Assembly (NCBI GenBank): GCA_050305405.1 | Contig: JBNLFG010000003.1 | Location: 62,001 to 126,000 of the forward strand | DNA: 64,000 nt | DNA from: Desulfolinea sp050305405 | GTDB taxonomy: Bacteria; Chloroflexota; Anaerolineae; Anaerolineales; Villigracilaceae | Direction of reading: 5' to 3' | In this document: positions 25,302 to 33,720 of the stretch, in pieces | Numbering within the stretch: position 1 is the first letter of the stretch | Layout of the letters: the number at the start of each line of letters is the position of its first letter | Notes under the pieces: generated by a model | What the model saw: only the letters and a program-made list of their open reading frames with translations | Told to the model about the DNA's origin: nothing | Databases searched by the model: none | Position numbers and translations under genes: made by a program

Positions 25302-26195
25302 ATGGGAAGTAAGAACTTATCAAAATTAGACATCTGGCTCCTCGCCATTCGCCCCAAAACCCTGCCTGCCGCTGGTGCGGGTGTTATTACAGGAACAGCA
25401 TTAGCCTTTTATGACGGCAAATTTGCCCTGCTCCCCGCTCTCGCTGCCCTGATCGGTGCACTGCTTCTCCAGATCGGCAGTAATCTAGCCAACGATGTCT
25501 TCGACTACCTGCGCGGCGCGGAAAGCAAAGAACGGCTTGGTCCCTTACGCGTTACGCAGGCAGGTTTGCTGACACCCAAAGAAGTCCAAACCGGCATGTG
25601 GATCACCTTTGTCCTTGCCGCCCTGATCGGCGTCTATCTCATCGTTGTCGCGGGCTGGGCAATCCTGCTGATCGGGCTGACCGCCATCCTTGCCGCCATC
25701 GCCTACACCGGCCCCATCAGCGACCGCGGTCTGGGTGACATATTCGTCTTCCTCTATTTCGGCGTCGCGGCAGTCGTTGGCACCTACTATGCCCAAGCCC
25801 TCAGCAGCTCCCCCGCCGCGTGGTGGATGTCCATCCCGATCGGATTATTAATCGTCAACATCCTCGTCGTCAATAATTTGCGCGATATCGAAGCCGATCA
25901 AGCTGCAAATAAGATCACCATGGCAATCCGGATGGGCGAAGCGGCAACCCGCAAGGAATATATCGTTTTGCTGGGGATTGCCTATCTCATTCTGCCCCTG
26001 TTGATTGGACTCGGCCTCATCCCCGCGTGGACAATGCTGGTTTGGCTCTCGGCACCCCGAGCGTGGAAAGTTGCTCAAAGCGTCCAAACCCAAAGCGGAC
26101 GCCCGTTAAATCAGGCATTAGCTGGCACCGGACAGATTGCGTTAATCTATAGTCTGATTTTCCTGGCGGGAATTTTTCTGGATACATTTCTCTAA
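25302..26195 (+). CDS. menA: 1,4-dihydroxy-2-naphthoate polyprenyltransferase
   Basis: UbiA-family membrane prenyltransferase that attaches the polyprenyl chain in menaquinone synthesis. 297 residues with about eight membrane helices. The first Asp-rich motif is NLANDVFDY and the second is NNLRDIEADQAANK, both as in MenA. IRPKTLPAAGAGV near the start is also typical. ATG 25302 follows AAAGGCTCCAT. No other men gene is in the window. It implies that the organism uses menaquinone. Confidence 0.95.
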   Translation: MGSKNLSKLDIWLLAIRPKTLPAAGAGVITGTALAFYDGKFALLPALAALIGALLLQIGSNLANDVFDYLRGAESKERLGPLRVTQAGLLTPKEVQTGMWITFVLAALIGVYLIVVAGWAILLIGLTAILAAIAYTGPISDRGLGDIFVFLYFGVAAVVGTYYAQALSSSPAAWWMSIPIGLLIVNILVVNNLRDIEADQAANKITMAIRMGEAATRKEYIVLLGIAYLILPLLIGLGLIPAWTMLVWLSAPRAWKVAQSVQTQSGRPLNQALAGTGQIALIYSLIFLAGIFLDTFL

Positions 26196-26396
26196 AACCC
26201 CAATCCCCCTAAATGCGAAGCGAGGGGCAAAGTATCGCAGCAGTGCTACCCATCCGCCCTCTCTCAATCAAAAGTAGAGGGAATTTACTCCCTTCCCCCC
26301 TACTTGAAGGGTGTTTTATTATCGTTCCAGTGTTGTAAAATAAAGATGCACAACGAAACAATCAGCCATACAGCAACTTCCAATTTAGACGATTTT
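26196..26396. other. spacer after menA with repeat-like text
   Basis: No gene is seen here. The part 26200-26310 contains CCCC-rich, imperfectly palindromic text of the same type as inside the transposon at 31.4 kb. From 26397 on the spacer is filled by a dispersed inverted repeat described separately. Confidence 0.5.
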
Positions 26397-26470
26397 GCGA
26401 GGAGGATGCACTTTCGACGAAGCAATCTCCCAGCAACGAGACCGCTTCGTCGCAAAAACGCGCTCCTCGC
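26397..26470. repeat. dispersed inverted repeat (GCGAGGAG..CTCCTCGC), copy 1
   Basis: Outer arms GCGAGGAG/CTCCTCGC and inner arms GACGAAGC/GCTTCGTC form a long imperfect hairpin. Two further copies flank ilvN, at 61394-61468 and 62009-62089. Confidence 0.85.
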
Positions 26471-26525
26471 GGAGCCATATTTGGAATTTCTGCCAGCCAC
26501 AAAGAGTCAAAAGGAGAGCGTGCTG

Positions 26526-27167
26526 ATGAAAAAAACATATCGAATATTTTCTTTGGCGTCATTAATCTTTCTAAGTAGCTGTTTGCCATTCAATGCCCCC
26601 GCAGCCCAGCCTGATGCCCTCAACGTCGAAACGATCGTTGCCGCCACCTATGCTGCCAGTGTCGCGCAGACGGCAGCTGTGCTCCCCCCCGCAACAGAAA
26701 CAGCAATCAATACAAGTACCCCAACCAAAACACATCTCCCGGCAACAATCACGCCCACCTTCACACCAACCTTTGTCATTGTTTTGCCTTCGCTAACCTC
26801 GTCGCCAACAAGCACCCCCACAATAACGCCCACGCCTGAAAGATTCTCTTGTAAATTCATCTCCCAAACACCCGGGAATGGCGCCATTTTGAAACCACGG
26901 GAAACCTTCAAGTGGGCGTGGACAGTGAACAATACAGGCCTCAAAGAATGGTTGGCAACCGATGTGAAGTATGTTTACGTCTCTGGCGCGCAACTACATG
27001 AAAAAGCAGCGCAGGGGATTCCCAATAATGTCATACCAGGAAGAGAAGTAACCCTGAAAGTTGCCATGACAGCACCCGAAATTGCCGGCGCTTATTCAAC
27101 AACCTGGGCACTTAAAAGGGGGGCGCAAGTTTTCTGTTACGTCACGTTTAATATCACTGTTCAGTAA
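26526..27167 (+). CDS. lipoprotein with NBR1-FW-like Ig domain
   Basis: 213 residues. The signal peptide has a lipobox LSSC. A long Thr/Pro-rich linker (TPTKT, TPTFTPTF, TPTITPTP) follows, and from about residue 105 a single FW-like Ig domain: FKWAWTVNNTGLKEW, VIPGREVTLKVAMTAPEIAG, YSTTWALKRGAQVFC. The same domain design occurs in the gene at 12043. ATG 26526 is chosen from AAAGGAG and the signal peptide; upstream codons lie in a dispersed repeat. It probably acts on the outer face of the membrane with an unknown partner. Confidence 0.82.
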   Translation: MKKTYRIFSLASLIFLSSCLPFNAPAAQPDALNVETIVAATYAASVAQTAAVLPPATETAINTSTPTKTHLPATITPTFTPTFVIVLPSLTSSPTSTPTITPTPERFSCKFISQTPGNGAILKPRETFKWAWTVNNTGLKEWLATDVKYVYVSGAQLHEKAAQGIPNNVIPGREVTLKVAMTAPEIAGAYSTTWALKRGAQVFCYVTFNITVQ

Positions 27168-27171
27168 GTAT

Positions 27172-27202
27172 AAAAAAGAGCTTCGCTAGGAAGCTCTTTT
27201 TT
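27172..27202. terminator. bidirectional terminator between convergent genes
   Basis: Stem AAAAAAGAGCTTC and complement around GCTAG, with A and T runs at the ends. The stop codon of the MATE gene lies inside the loop. Confidence 0.85.
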
Positions 27203-28517
27203 CTTTAAAGGGGCTATTCCCGATCCCGGGGACGACACGCAACCAACCAAAGGCGGCGCGCGTGGCTGCCCAGGCTGTTGCTGCCAGCCAGAGCAGGAGC
27301 AGCGCATTAGGAGCGTAGAGATCAATCATTTGTATGCCTGCTACGCCGACCAGTGTTGCGGCGATCATGGCGTTGCGCAGGAAGCGGTAGTCGCCCGTGC
27401 CCCAATGCGCGCCATCGGTCAGGAAGGCGATCGCGTTGATCGGCTGGCTGAGGACAGACACTGCCCAAGCGGGGATGAAAACGGAAAAGGCCGTGGGCGG
27501 AACAAGCATATCCATAATGAGGCCACGCCCAAACCACATGAGCGTCCCGAGGGCGAAGCCTGTTCCCAAAGCCCACTTTGCCCCCACTATGACGACTTTT
27601 TTCGCCCAGACCAATGCATCCTTGCCAATAAAATATCCAACCAACGATTGAACGGTGGATGCATAGGCATCGAGGGCGAGGCTGGTAAAGAGGAAAACCT
27701 GCCGAATGGCTTGATGGGCTGCCCCCGCATCCGCACCGATGCGCGTGGCGGCGCGCGTGGAGAAGGCGAGGAAAAAGGTCAGCAGGCCGGTGCGGACGAA
27801 GAGATCGCCGCCGACTCTGATCAGTTTTTTGGCTTGGGCCAGGGTAAAATCACGTGAAAGCCCCAACTTCTTTGCGATGAGTAAAACCCCGGCTAATGCC
27901 CCCAGCCATTGGCTGATGGTGCTGGCAAGGGCGGAACCTTCAACGCCCATTTCCGGGAAGCCAAATTTACCAAAGACGAGCAGCCAGTCAAGAAGAATAT
28001 TGAGGGCATTCACGCCGAGGGCGATCCAGAGCGGCTTGCGCATGTCCTGCAAGCCGCGCAGTACACCGAAAGAGACCGCCATCAGCAAAACTGCCGGCGC
28101 GCCATAGGTGCGGATCTGCATGTAGCTGACAGCTTTGTTTTGGACATCGCCAGATGCACCCATGAGGGAGGCAATCCAGTTGGCATTCGGCAGGATAAGC
28201 AGTACGAGCAAGGCAGAGAAAGCGAGTGCCATCGTCAGAGAGAGGCTGGCAATGCCGCGAGCTTTCTCGGCTTCGCCTTTGCCATCCGATTGCGCCACTT
28301 CGGTTTGGGCACCGATGCTGAGGAAGTTGAAAACCCAGAAAAGGCTGGAAAGGGCTGTCGTGCCAACGCCGAGGGCTGCGAGGGCAACTGATCCGAGCGA
28401 GGCGACGAAGGCGGTGTCGATAAGGGCTGTGAGCGGCTCGGCGGTCATCGAGATCAGGACGGGGAAGGAGAGGGCGAGCAAGGTACGATGGGGATGTTTT
28501 TCAAAGGGATGGGGCAT
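27186..28517 (-). CDS. MATE-family efflux transporter (DinF-like)
   Basis: About 443 residues with twelve predicted membrane helices, starting HRTLLALSFPVLISMTAEPLTALIDTAFV, which is the MATE/DinF N-terminal signature. Repeat halves are visible at PLTALIDTAFVASLG and in the second half at about residue 230. These proteins export drugs or metabolites using an H+ or Na+ gradient. The start is uncertain: ATG 28517 is used, but GTG 28529 is in frame, and neither has a clear ribosome site. It stands alone in its transcription unit. Confidence 0.93.
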   Translation of the reverse strand: MPHPFEKHPHRTLLALSFPVLISMTAEPLTALIDTAFVASLGSVALAALGVGTTALSSLFWVFNFLSIGAQTEVAQSDGKGEAEKARGIASLSLTMALAFSALLVLLILPNANWIASLMGASGDVQNKAVSYMQIRTYGAPAVLLMAVSFGVLRGLQDMRKPLWIALGVNALNILLDWLLVFGKFGFPEMGVEGSALASTISQWLGALAGVLLIAKKLGLSRDFTLAQAKKLIRVGGDLFVRTGLLTFFLAFSTRAATRIGADAGAAHQAIRQVFLFTSLALDAYASTVQSLVGYFIGKDALVWAKKVVIVGAKWALGTGFALGTLMWFGRGLIMDMLVPPTAFSVFIPAWAVSVLSQPINAIAFLTDGAHWGTGDYRFLRNAMIAATLVGVAGIQMIDLYAPNALLLLWLAATAWAATRAAFGWLRVVPGIGNSPFKEKRAS

Positions 28518-28586
28518 AATTTTATCCACAGATTTGGCAGGGTTTTAGAGGGGGCAAGGTTTCAAACGATGGGTGATTTTAACGCG

Positions 28587-28625
28587 AAAACCGCGAAGAG
28601 ACGAGAACTCGCCTTTCGCGGTTTT
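28587..28625 (-). terminator. terminator after the small membrane protein gene
   Basis: Stem AAAACCGCGAA/TTCGCGGTTTT around a 17-base loop, 19 bases after the stop codon of the minus-strand gene at 28644. Confidence 0.65.
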
Positions 28626-28643
28626 GGTTAGGTAGAGAATAAG

Positions 28644-29000
28644 TTACGAGGTCGGCGGGAGGGGATCGTCGTTGGGGAAGGGATCGGTATCAACTGCGGA
28701 ATCTAGTGAAACCACCGGCTCAGCATTGATAGCGGTGTCTTCAGATTTTTTTCGCAAAGTCACGAACCCAACAACAATCGGGATGGCGATTAAAATCAGG
28801 CTGACACAAAGCATTCCAAGGCTCAAGCCTATAGCAGCTTGCGGGTCACTGCTTCCGCCAATATCAATATCAGAACCAGGGATCACGCCTGCCGTTGCAA
28901 ATAACCCACCCATAAGACAAAGACACAAACCCGGCAAGCCGCAAAGAACTGTCGTGCCAATTGTAGCGATCAAAGCTGTATTTCTATTACTTGAATTCAT
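28644..29000 (-). CDS. small two-helix membrane protein (paralogue at 31649)
   Basis: 118 residues of unknown family. There are two hydrophobic segments, ALIATIGTTVLCGLPGLCLC and GMLCVSLILIAIPIVVGFV, then a basic LRKKSED and an acidic, Pro-rich tail. ATG 29000 is set by AGGAGG. A shorter paralogue sits at 31649-31900, and each copy follows a DUF364 start region, so this gene and DUF364 were duplicated as a pair. Confidence 0.72.
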   Translation of the reverse strand: MNSSNRNTALIATIGTTVLCGLPGLCLCLMGGLFATAGVIPGSDIDIGGSSDPQAAIGLSLGMLCVSLILIAIPIVVGFVTLRKKSEDTAINAEPVVSLDSAVDTDPFPNDDPLPPTS

Positions 29001-29063
29001 AAAAGCCTCCTGTTGTGAAATAATCATGCGCTTGACTTAGTATATAAAATCCAGGGAGCAGTT

Positions 29064-29843
29064 TCAAGCAGGGCGATAGTATTGCCTTAGAACGTCCGTC
29101 CCAGTTTCCAAAGTAACTAAGCGAACACCTTTCTTCTTGATCTGCCTGAACCCATCGCCCGCAAGGACACTCTCTACAACGGGATCGATCTCTTCGACAA
29201 TACTGCCACAAAGCATATTCACGCCCACGTCAAAGAGATGCGGCGTCAGTGGCGTGGACGGTCCGATCACGATGACATAGGTTTCGGGTTTACAGAGAGC
29301 GAGCAAGCCATCCATCGTTTTGTTGACGAAGGCCATGCTGGTCACAGCCAGGATGTCCGCCTGCGGAATGATATTCGGCGCTTCGAAAGCAGGCAGGTCA
29401 CCCTCCTGCGGACGTAATTCCAGCACACTCAGTTTGCCCACTTTTTCTCGCACATCCGGCACAAAGGGAAAATGCCCCACCAACGCGACGTGCTTGCCGC
29501 GTCCCCGCTGAATGATGACGTCGCCAGCATTGTGGTTTTCCCAGTTTTCGGAGCCGTCTTTGGACAGCAGGGCATTCAAGGTCGCCAAGCCGATGCCCCG
29601 CTGGAGCAGGTCAGCGCCATTGAGCAGGGACGGCAGCAGTTCGTTCGCATTTACCCCAACAAAACTATCGAACAAAGAGTGAGTTTCGCTATCCACAGCA
29701 AAGCCTTTGATCGGTGTGGAGGATAAACCGCAGGTACGTCCACGCTCAGTGTGAACGACAGATGCAATCCAATGCGAGCCGACGGCGATTTTTTCGATCT
29801 CGCCAGAGGGGAGGGAGGGAATGATTTTCAAGAGAATATCCAT
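29064..29843 (-). CDS. DUF364 (with DUF4213-like N-terminus) protein
   Basis: 259 residues. The N-terminal part (VGSHWIASVVHTERGRTCGLSSTP, then GIGLATLNALLS) and the C-terminal Rossmann-like part (HVALVGHFPFVPDVREKV, ADILAVTSMAFVNKTMDGLL, ETYVIVIGPSTPLTPHLFDVGVNMLCGS) match the DUF4213/DUF364 family, sometimes described as putative heavy-metal chelatases. The substrate is unknown. Its first 17 codons reappear as a scar before the gene at 31649. It lies 63 bases before the small membrane protein gene in the same direction. Confidence 0.85.
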   Translation of the reverse strand: MDILLKIIPSLPSGEIEKIAVGSHWIASVVHTERGRTCGLSSTPIKGFAVDSETHSLFDSFVGVNANELLPSLLNGADLLQRGIGLATLNALLSKDGSENWENHNAGDVIIQRGRGKHVALVGHFPFVPDVREKVGKLSVLELRPQEGDLPAFEAPNIIPQADILAVTSMAFVNKTMDGLLALCKPETYVIVIGPSTPLTPHLFDVGVNMLCGSIVEEIDPVVESVLAGDGFRQIKKKGVRLVTLETGTDVLRQYYRPA

Positions 29844-29872
29844 AGATATATTTTACAACGCCACTCCAAGTT

Positions 29873-31132
29873 TTATGGTTGCCCAATTTCTATATAATAC
29901 GGAATTTTGCTCTTAACCTGAAAAGCAAGTATAGATTGTTTTGTGCCATCAAAATCATCATTGCAGGCAACCAACTGTAAATCGCCTCGCGCGCCTGTCC
30001 ATATAGCGATAAAAGTATCGTAATCAGCATTTTTCGTATCAATTGAGATTGCAGAATCAACATCGGGCATGTATGTATACCAAACCGTAGCCACACCCTG
30101 ACCAATCCCACATTGACTTACGATAGGGTCATCACCAGCGACAGTCGCTCCAAAGGTTGTGAGTGCCGGCATGGAACCCAAGGCGGGGATCGTTGTTGCA
30201 GAATCATAATCATCATTAACAGGAGGCTTATAGAGAGAGTATGTATCGATCACTACTCCTGTTCGGGTAATGAACTGAAACGTTATTTGCAAAGCATCGT
30301 ATTCGACAAGCATCGCACCATAATCTGCGTTATAGCGCACCTGACTCTCGGCAACTGGCGTTGAAAACGCGTATAACGAACGTCCACCAAGCCCATTCAC
30401 AAAATAAGGGATGCCATCTACAAGCAAGCGTTCGTAGGTGTGTTCGTGTCCTGCCAAAACCACATCCGCACCCCAAGCGGAAAAAGGCCATTGCAACGTG
30501 AGATTAGAACCATGCGGGCCACTCGAATATGGAGCGTGGTGCAGGTAAACGATATTCCATTCAGACGTGGATGCAGCCAGTCCATTCTGCAACCAAGCTG
30601 CTTGCACGGACGTGCCAGTAATCCCATCCGGTTCATTTGGGTCACTATCCAGCACAAAAAAATGAGCGTCCCCTTCTACAAAGTCGTAATAGTACTCATT
30701 CCCGGGCAAGGTGAAATAGTTGAAATAAGCAGCGGCTCCGTCTGTGTACCAATCATGATTTCCCAAGGATGGGAAAAAGCGATTCGTTGCTGCACCTGCC
30801 CCATACGAACCGGTATAGGGGTAAATAAACTCGTGATAATACTGCCCAATATTTTCATCGATCGTGCTGGCGCTGCCGACATTATAGTTATTATCCCCCA
30901 GCGTGATAATAAAATCGGGGTTCCAGCCTTTGACTAAATTCGCGACATCTTCTTCCGCCTGCCCTGCCAGACCATAATCGCCGATCGCAGCAAAACGGAC
31001 ATTGCCACTGCCTACGAGATCGTTGATCCCGTCATTTTTCGCAACAACTGTTACTGTGAGGTGAAAGATCAACCCGATAGCCAATAACAATGGAAGCAGC
31101 ATCTTGCCTGTCTTTTGGTGGCGCCAATTCAT
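29873..31132 (-). CDS. secreted metallophosphoesterase with incomplete PPC-like C-terminal domain
   Basis: About 419 residues: N-terminal signal sequence (LLPLLLAIGLIFHLTVTVVA), then a calcineurin-like phosphoesterase of the purple acid phosphatase type with the metal ligands in AAIGDYG, TLGDNNY, SLGNHDW, YLHHAPY and LAGHEHTYER. From about residue 310 (NDDYDSATTIP) a PPC-like beta domain follows with VWYTYMPDVDSAISIDT and VACNDDFDG, but it stops at PYYIEIGQP, about a dozen residues short of the normal last strand. ATG 31132 follows GAGGTG. It would hydrolyse phosphoesters outside the cell. The truncated tail coincides with the start of the DUF364 gene. Confidence 0.9.
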   Translation of the reverse strand: MNWRHQKTGKMLLPLLLAIGLIFHLTVTVVAKNDGINDLVGSGNVRFAAIGDYGLAGQAEEDVANLVKGWNPDFIITLGDNNYNVGSASTIDENIGQYYHEFIYPYTGSYGAGAATNRFFPSLGNHDWYTDGAAAYFNYFTLPGNEYYYDFVEGDAHFFVLDSDPNEPDGITGTSVQAAWLQNGLAASTSEWNIVYLHHAPYSSGPHGSNLTLQWPFSAWGADVVLAGHEHTYERLLVDGIPYFVNGLGGRSLYAFSTPVAESQVRYNADYGAMLVEYDALQITFQFITRTGVVIDTYSLYKPPVNDDYDSATTIPALGSMPALTTFGATVAGDDPIVSQCGIGQGVATVWYTYMPDVDSAISIDTKNADYDTFIAIWTGARGDLQLVACNDDFDGTKQSILAFQVKSKIPYYIEIGQP

Positions 31133-31287
31133 ACAAAACACCTCTAAAGTCAAAAACCTGATCCGCTGGCACTATTGTACGACATCCCTATGAACAATAC
31201 ACTCAAACGCTTTTCCTAAAACATCATTTCTCTCAAAACACCCAATGAGCGGACGAGCACAGCATCTTCAGCAATGCCCTCATGCAA

Positions 31288-31320
31288 AGCCTCCCGAATC
31301 CTTCGAGAATTCGGGAGGCT
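31288..31320. terminator. hairpin terminator
   Basis: 12-bp stem AGCCTCCCGAAT/ATTCGGGAGGCT with a 9-base loop, followed by GGTTTT on the plus strand. It lies between the phosphoesterase gene and the transposon remnants. Confidence 0.65.
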
Positions 31321-31329
31321 GGTTTTAGG

Positions 31330-31346
31330 CTTTCGATCTCGCCAGC
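31330..31346 (-). pseudogene. short scar of a DUF364 5' end
   Basis: Seventeen bases are identical to 31914-31930 and correspond to the codons for AGEIE in the DUF364 N-terminus. It marks a further rearranged copy of the DUF364 start. Confidence 0.45.
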
Positions 31347-31373
31347 AAGGCAAATTGGTCGGTTTTATAAGTC

Positions 31374-31627
31374 ACTCATGTTACGCAGCGACATTGTAAA
31401 TTCGGACGTTCTGCCCCCCTGCCCCTCGCTTCGCTGGGGCATCCCCCATTTTGCAAGCAAAATAGGGGGATAAAAATAAAGCTGCGGTTGGTCTCCCCTA
31501 AATTCCACGTGTTTGGAATTTGGGGGATGCGAAGCAGTTTTTCCACCAGATACCCTGAGGGGCATTTTGTCCGAAGGACAGAGGGCGCAGACACCAAGTA
31601 CAAATATCCTTTTTGCGTAACATCAGT
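31374..31627. mobile_element. non-autonomous transposon (MITE-like), copy A
   Basis: A 254-base element bounded by 14-base terminal inverted repeats ACTCATGTTACGCA and TGCGTAACATCAGT (one mismatch), flanked on both sides by the 5-base direct repeat AAGTC (31369-31373 and 31628-31632). It has no transposase. Inside are imperfect palindromes rich in CCCC and GGGG. The copy at 31985 has the same ends but different internal text. Confidence 0.88.
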
Positions 31628-31648
31628 AAGTCAGATAAATTGCTCTCA

Positions 31649-31900
31649 TCATCTTTTTTTTCGAAGGAAAAAGAAGCCGACGGCGATGGGAATGAGAAAA
31701 CTAATGAACGCAAGACAAATCAAAGCGATAATAGTAGGCCCAAAAGATATCGGTTCAGGTGTTCTCGGGCCATTAAGAACCAGGTCAAGCGCTGCGCCAG
31801 ACATGCCCAAAACACCCCAGCCACAAAGGTAAAAACTGGGACAGGTACAAAGAAGTACGCTACCGATTGTTGCAATCAAACCAACGGTTCTCTTATTCAT
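31649..31900 (-). CDS. small two-helix membrane protein (paralogue of 28644 gene)
   Basis: 83 residues: MNKRTVGLIATIGSVLLC, a second helix near IALICLAFISFLIPIAVGFFF, ending LRKKR. It matches the gene at 28644 in both hydrophobic segments but lacks its acidic tail. ATG 31900 has AAGGTGG in front. A longer frame from 31966 would fuse it to the DUF364 scar and is less likely. It is the surviving half of a duplicated DUF364-plus-membrane-protein pair. Function is not known. Confidence 0.65.
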   Translation of the reverse strand: MNKRTVGLIATIGSVLLCTCPSFYLCGWGVLGMSGAALDLVLNGPRTPEPISFGPTIIALICLAFISFLIPIAVGFFFLRKKR

Positions 31901-31913
31901 GGTCGACAACCAC

Positions 31914-31966
31914 CTTTCGATCTCGCCAGCAGGCAGGGAGGGAATGATTTGGGATAGGATATTCAT
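31914..31966 (-). pseudogene. remnant of a DUF364 gene start
   Basis: Seventeen codons read MNILSQIIPSLPAGEIER against MDILLKIIPSLPSGEIEK at the start of the intact DUF364 gene at 29843. The rest of the gene is gone and the frame runs into the small membrane protein. It is a clear deletion scar. Confidence 0.8.
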
Positions 31967-31984
31967 TGAAAGAAGTGGTGAATA

Positions 31985-32141
31985 ACTGATGTTACGCAGA
32001 GATGAGCAATGGACTGTCGTTTTCCCTCATCCTAACCTTCTCCCAAAGGGAGAAGGGATTAAGTCCCCTCTCCCTTTGGGAGAGGGCGGAGGGTGAGGGT
32101 AGCCCCCAAGCCTACGCAAGCCCCTTTTGCGTAACATCAGT
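31985..32141. mobile_element. non-autonomous transposon (MITE-like), copy B
   Basis: A 157-base element with perfect 14-base terminal inverted repeats ACTGATGTTACGCA/TGCGTAACATCAGT and a 5-base target duplication GAATA (31980-31984 and 32142-32146). The inside is a palindromic CTCCCAAAGGGAG / CTCCCTTTGGGAG type text. There is no open reading frame for a transposase. Confidence 0.9.
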
Positions 32142-32166
32142 GAATAAATAGGAAAAGAAAGTATCC

Positions 32167-32808
32167 TTATTCCAGCTTGAATGAACGCAGGATCAAATCA
32201 AATTCTTGACGATCACAATAGTTCCAGGGGCAGTCTAAATAGATCAAGAAATCTCCCAACGCAAAATATGATTCATAGACCACAGAACCGCCACCAAAGC
32301 CATCTCCGGGGACAGCGCCCTCTACAATAAATCCTGTCATGCCGTAGGATGCCAGATCCGTGTAGACGGTGTTGTCCAGATCAACACCGTTTTTAATCTC
32401 ATCCAGACTGCCAGAGAGTTTTTGAACAGAAAAGCTGACGGCATTCGGGGGATCACCTTCAGCGATCAGGACAATAAATTCGCCTGACCCGCCCTGACGT
32501 ATTTCCATATTAAAACGTGTTGGGTAATAGAAGGCATATCCATCGGGTGCATGGTAGCCTTTCCATGTGGAATAGTCATATGCTGGCGGCAGTGGTTCAG
32601 GGGTATGCGTAGGGGCCGCTTCTGTCGGAAGAGCATTCATGGTCTCAGCAATAATGGTCTCGACCATATCATTTGCTCCTTGCGTTTCTGCAATGGCTGC
32701 TTGTACTTTTTCCGCTGAAACGTCATCTGGGTTTGAGCAAGCGCTTAGGGCGATGCCAAGAACAACGATAATGATGAACAAACTAATCTTTGAAAAAAAA
32801 CTTCTCAT
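32167..32808 (-). CDS. secreted lipoprotein of unknown function
   Basis: 213 residues. The signal peptide ends in lipobox ALSAC, and a short helical stretch and Pro/Thr linker (PTEAAPTHTPEPLPP) follow. The body from about residue 80 has YAFYYPTRFNMEIRQGG, AVSFSVQKL and a C-terminal FDLILRSFKLE. The pattern (YPTRF early, LRSFK at the end) resembles PsbP-like or stress-associated surface lipoproteins that are common in this phylum, but no family is certain. ATG 32808 follows GGAG with nine bases between; ATG 32823 is an alternative. Confidence 0.72.
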   Translation of the reverse strand: MRSFFSKISLFIIIVVLGIALSACSNPDDVSAEKVQAAIAETQGANDMVETIIAETMNALPTEAAPTHTPEPLPPAYDYSTWKGYHAPDGYAFYYPTRFNMEIRQGGSGEFIVLIAEGDPPNAVSFSVQKLSGSLDEIKNGVDLDNTVYTDLASYGMTGFIVEGAVPGDGFGGGSVVYESYFALGDFLIYLDCPWNYCDRQEFDLILRSFKLE

Positions 32809-33003
32809 TTTCCAACTCTCCATAGCAACAATAAAAGATTCTTTTTTAGGGGAAATGAAAAAGTTTATCACTGTTTGGGTGAAATGACCGAAAACCGCTA
32901 TCCCCGGTGGGGCACAGGCAATGCAAAGGATGCCAAGATACCTCGCAAGGCAACACGCCGAATCATGCTGTGATTCGATACGTTGCCCGACGGGATATGA
33001 AAG

Positions 33004-33042
33004 GAATCACGCCGTGTTAATCGGCTTAACACGGCGTGATTC
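33004..33042. terminator. terminator after the HU-like gene
   Basis: 17-bp perfect stem GAATCACGCCGTGTTAA and complement with loop TCGGC. It lies 34 bases beyond the stop codon of the minus-strand HU-like gene. Confidence 0.7.
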
Positions 33043-33075
33043 TCTGGCTTTACAGGCGGGGAAAGATAGGGGGGA

Positions 33076-33477
33076 CTATTCTTCTACCAGGTCGGCAGGG
33101 TTCTCCTGATTCCACAGAGCCACCAGCTCTTCAGTGCTCTTGCCGAGGTTAGCGTGATTGCTCACTTTATCCGCGTTCCAAAGTAGGGGGTTGTTCAGGG
33201 CAGCCACCGCACCTCGGTCGCCGCGCAGCGCCATATTCACTTTGCCGCCGACTTTCATATTGGCATTAATGCTGACTAAACCGTCAATCTTCAGGCGTTC
33301 TCCAGCTTGCAAGGCAGCATTCGCCTCGCTGACAAAGAGCCGCAGGACGGTATAGATTTCTTCCTTATTGAAGGTAGTATTTTTCGCGATCCGTCCAGCC
33401 AGGTCTTCCAATTCAAGATTGCCCTGACTGATGATCTTGGGACGCAGCTTATTGACAACACTCAGTTTTTTTGCCAT
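33076..33477 (-). CDS. HU-like DNA-binding protein
   Basis: 133 residues. The first 90 resemble the HU/IHF fold used by HU-like DNA-binding domain proteins: LEDLAGRIAKNTTFNKEEIYTVLRL (helix-turn-helix dimerisation part), GERLKIDGLVSINANMKVGGKVNM (beta-arm region). A C-terminal extension of about 40 residues follows (NNPLLWNADKVSNHANLG). It is more divergent than the ordinary HU, so it may be a specialised nucleoid protein. A -10-like TATAAT lies at 33529-33524 on the minus strand. Confidence 0.7.
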   Translation of the reverse strand: MAKKLSVVNKLRPKIISQGNLELEDLAGRIAKNTTFNKEEIYTVLRLFVSEANAALQAGERLKIDGLVSINANMKVGGKVNMALRGDRGAVAALNNPLLWNADKVSNHANLGKSTEELVALWNQENPADLVEE

Positions 33478-33720
33478 TTTTTCCTCTCTTCGTTATTAGG
33501 CATTTCACCCGCCTATGGAGCCGATTATACAATAAAGCACTGCGAATTAAAAGATAAGTTGCGAAGTGCGCGGAGATTTTTGAGCGAGCATAGTCATGGC
33601 AACCCCCAACAAGCAGACCGAGCGCAGTCCGCTTCAGCAGAGTTCGTACATGTAACATGAACCGAAATCGAAGGGTTCACGTCCGTGCGGACTTTCTAAA
33701 TAATCCACCAATCATGCACA

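Noticed and set aside
33004..33042. Long hairpin considered as a riboswitch or tRNA-like element
   Set aside because: It is a simple 17-bp stem with a 5-base loop after the HU-like gene; no cloverleaf or conserved loops.
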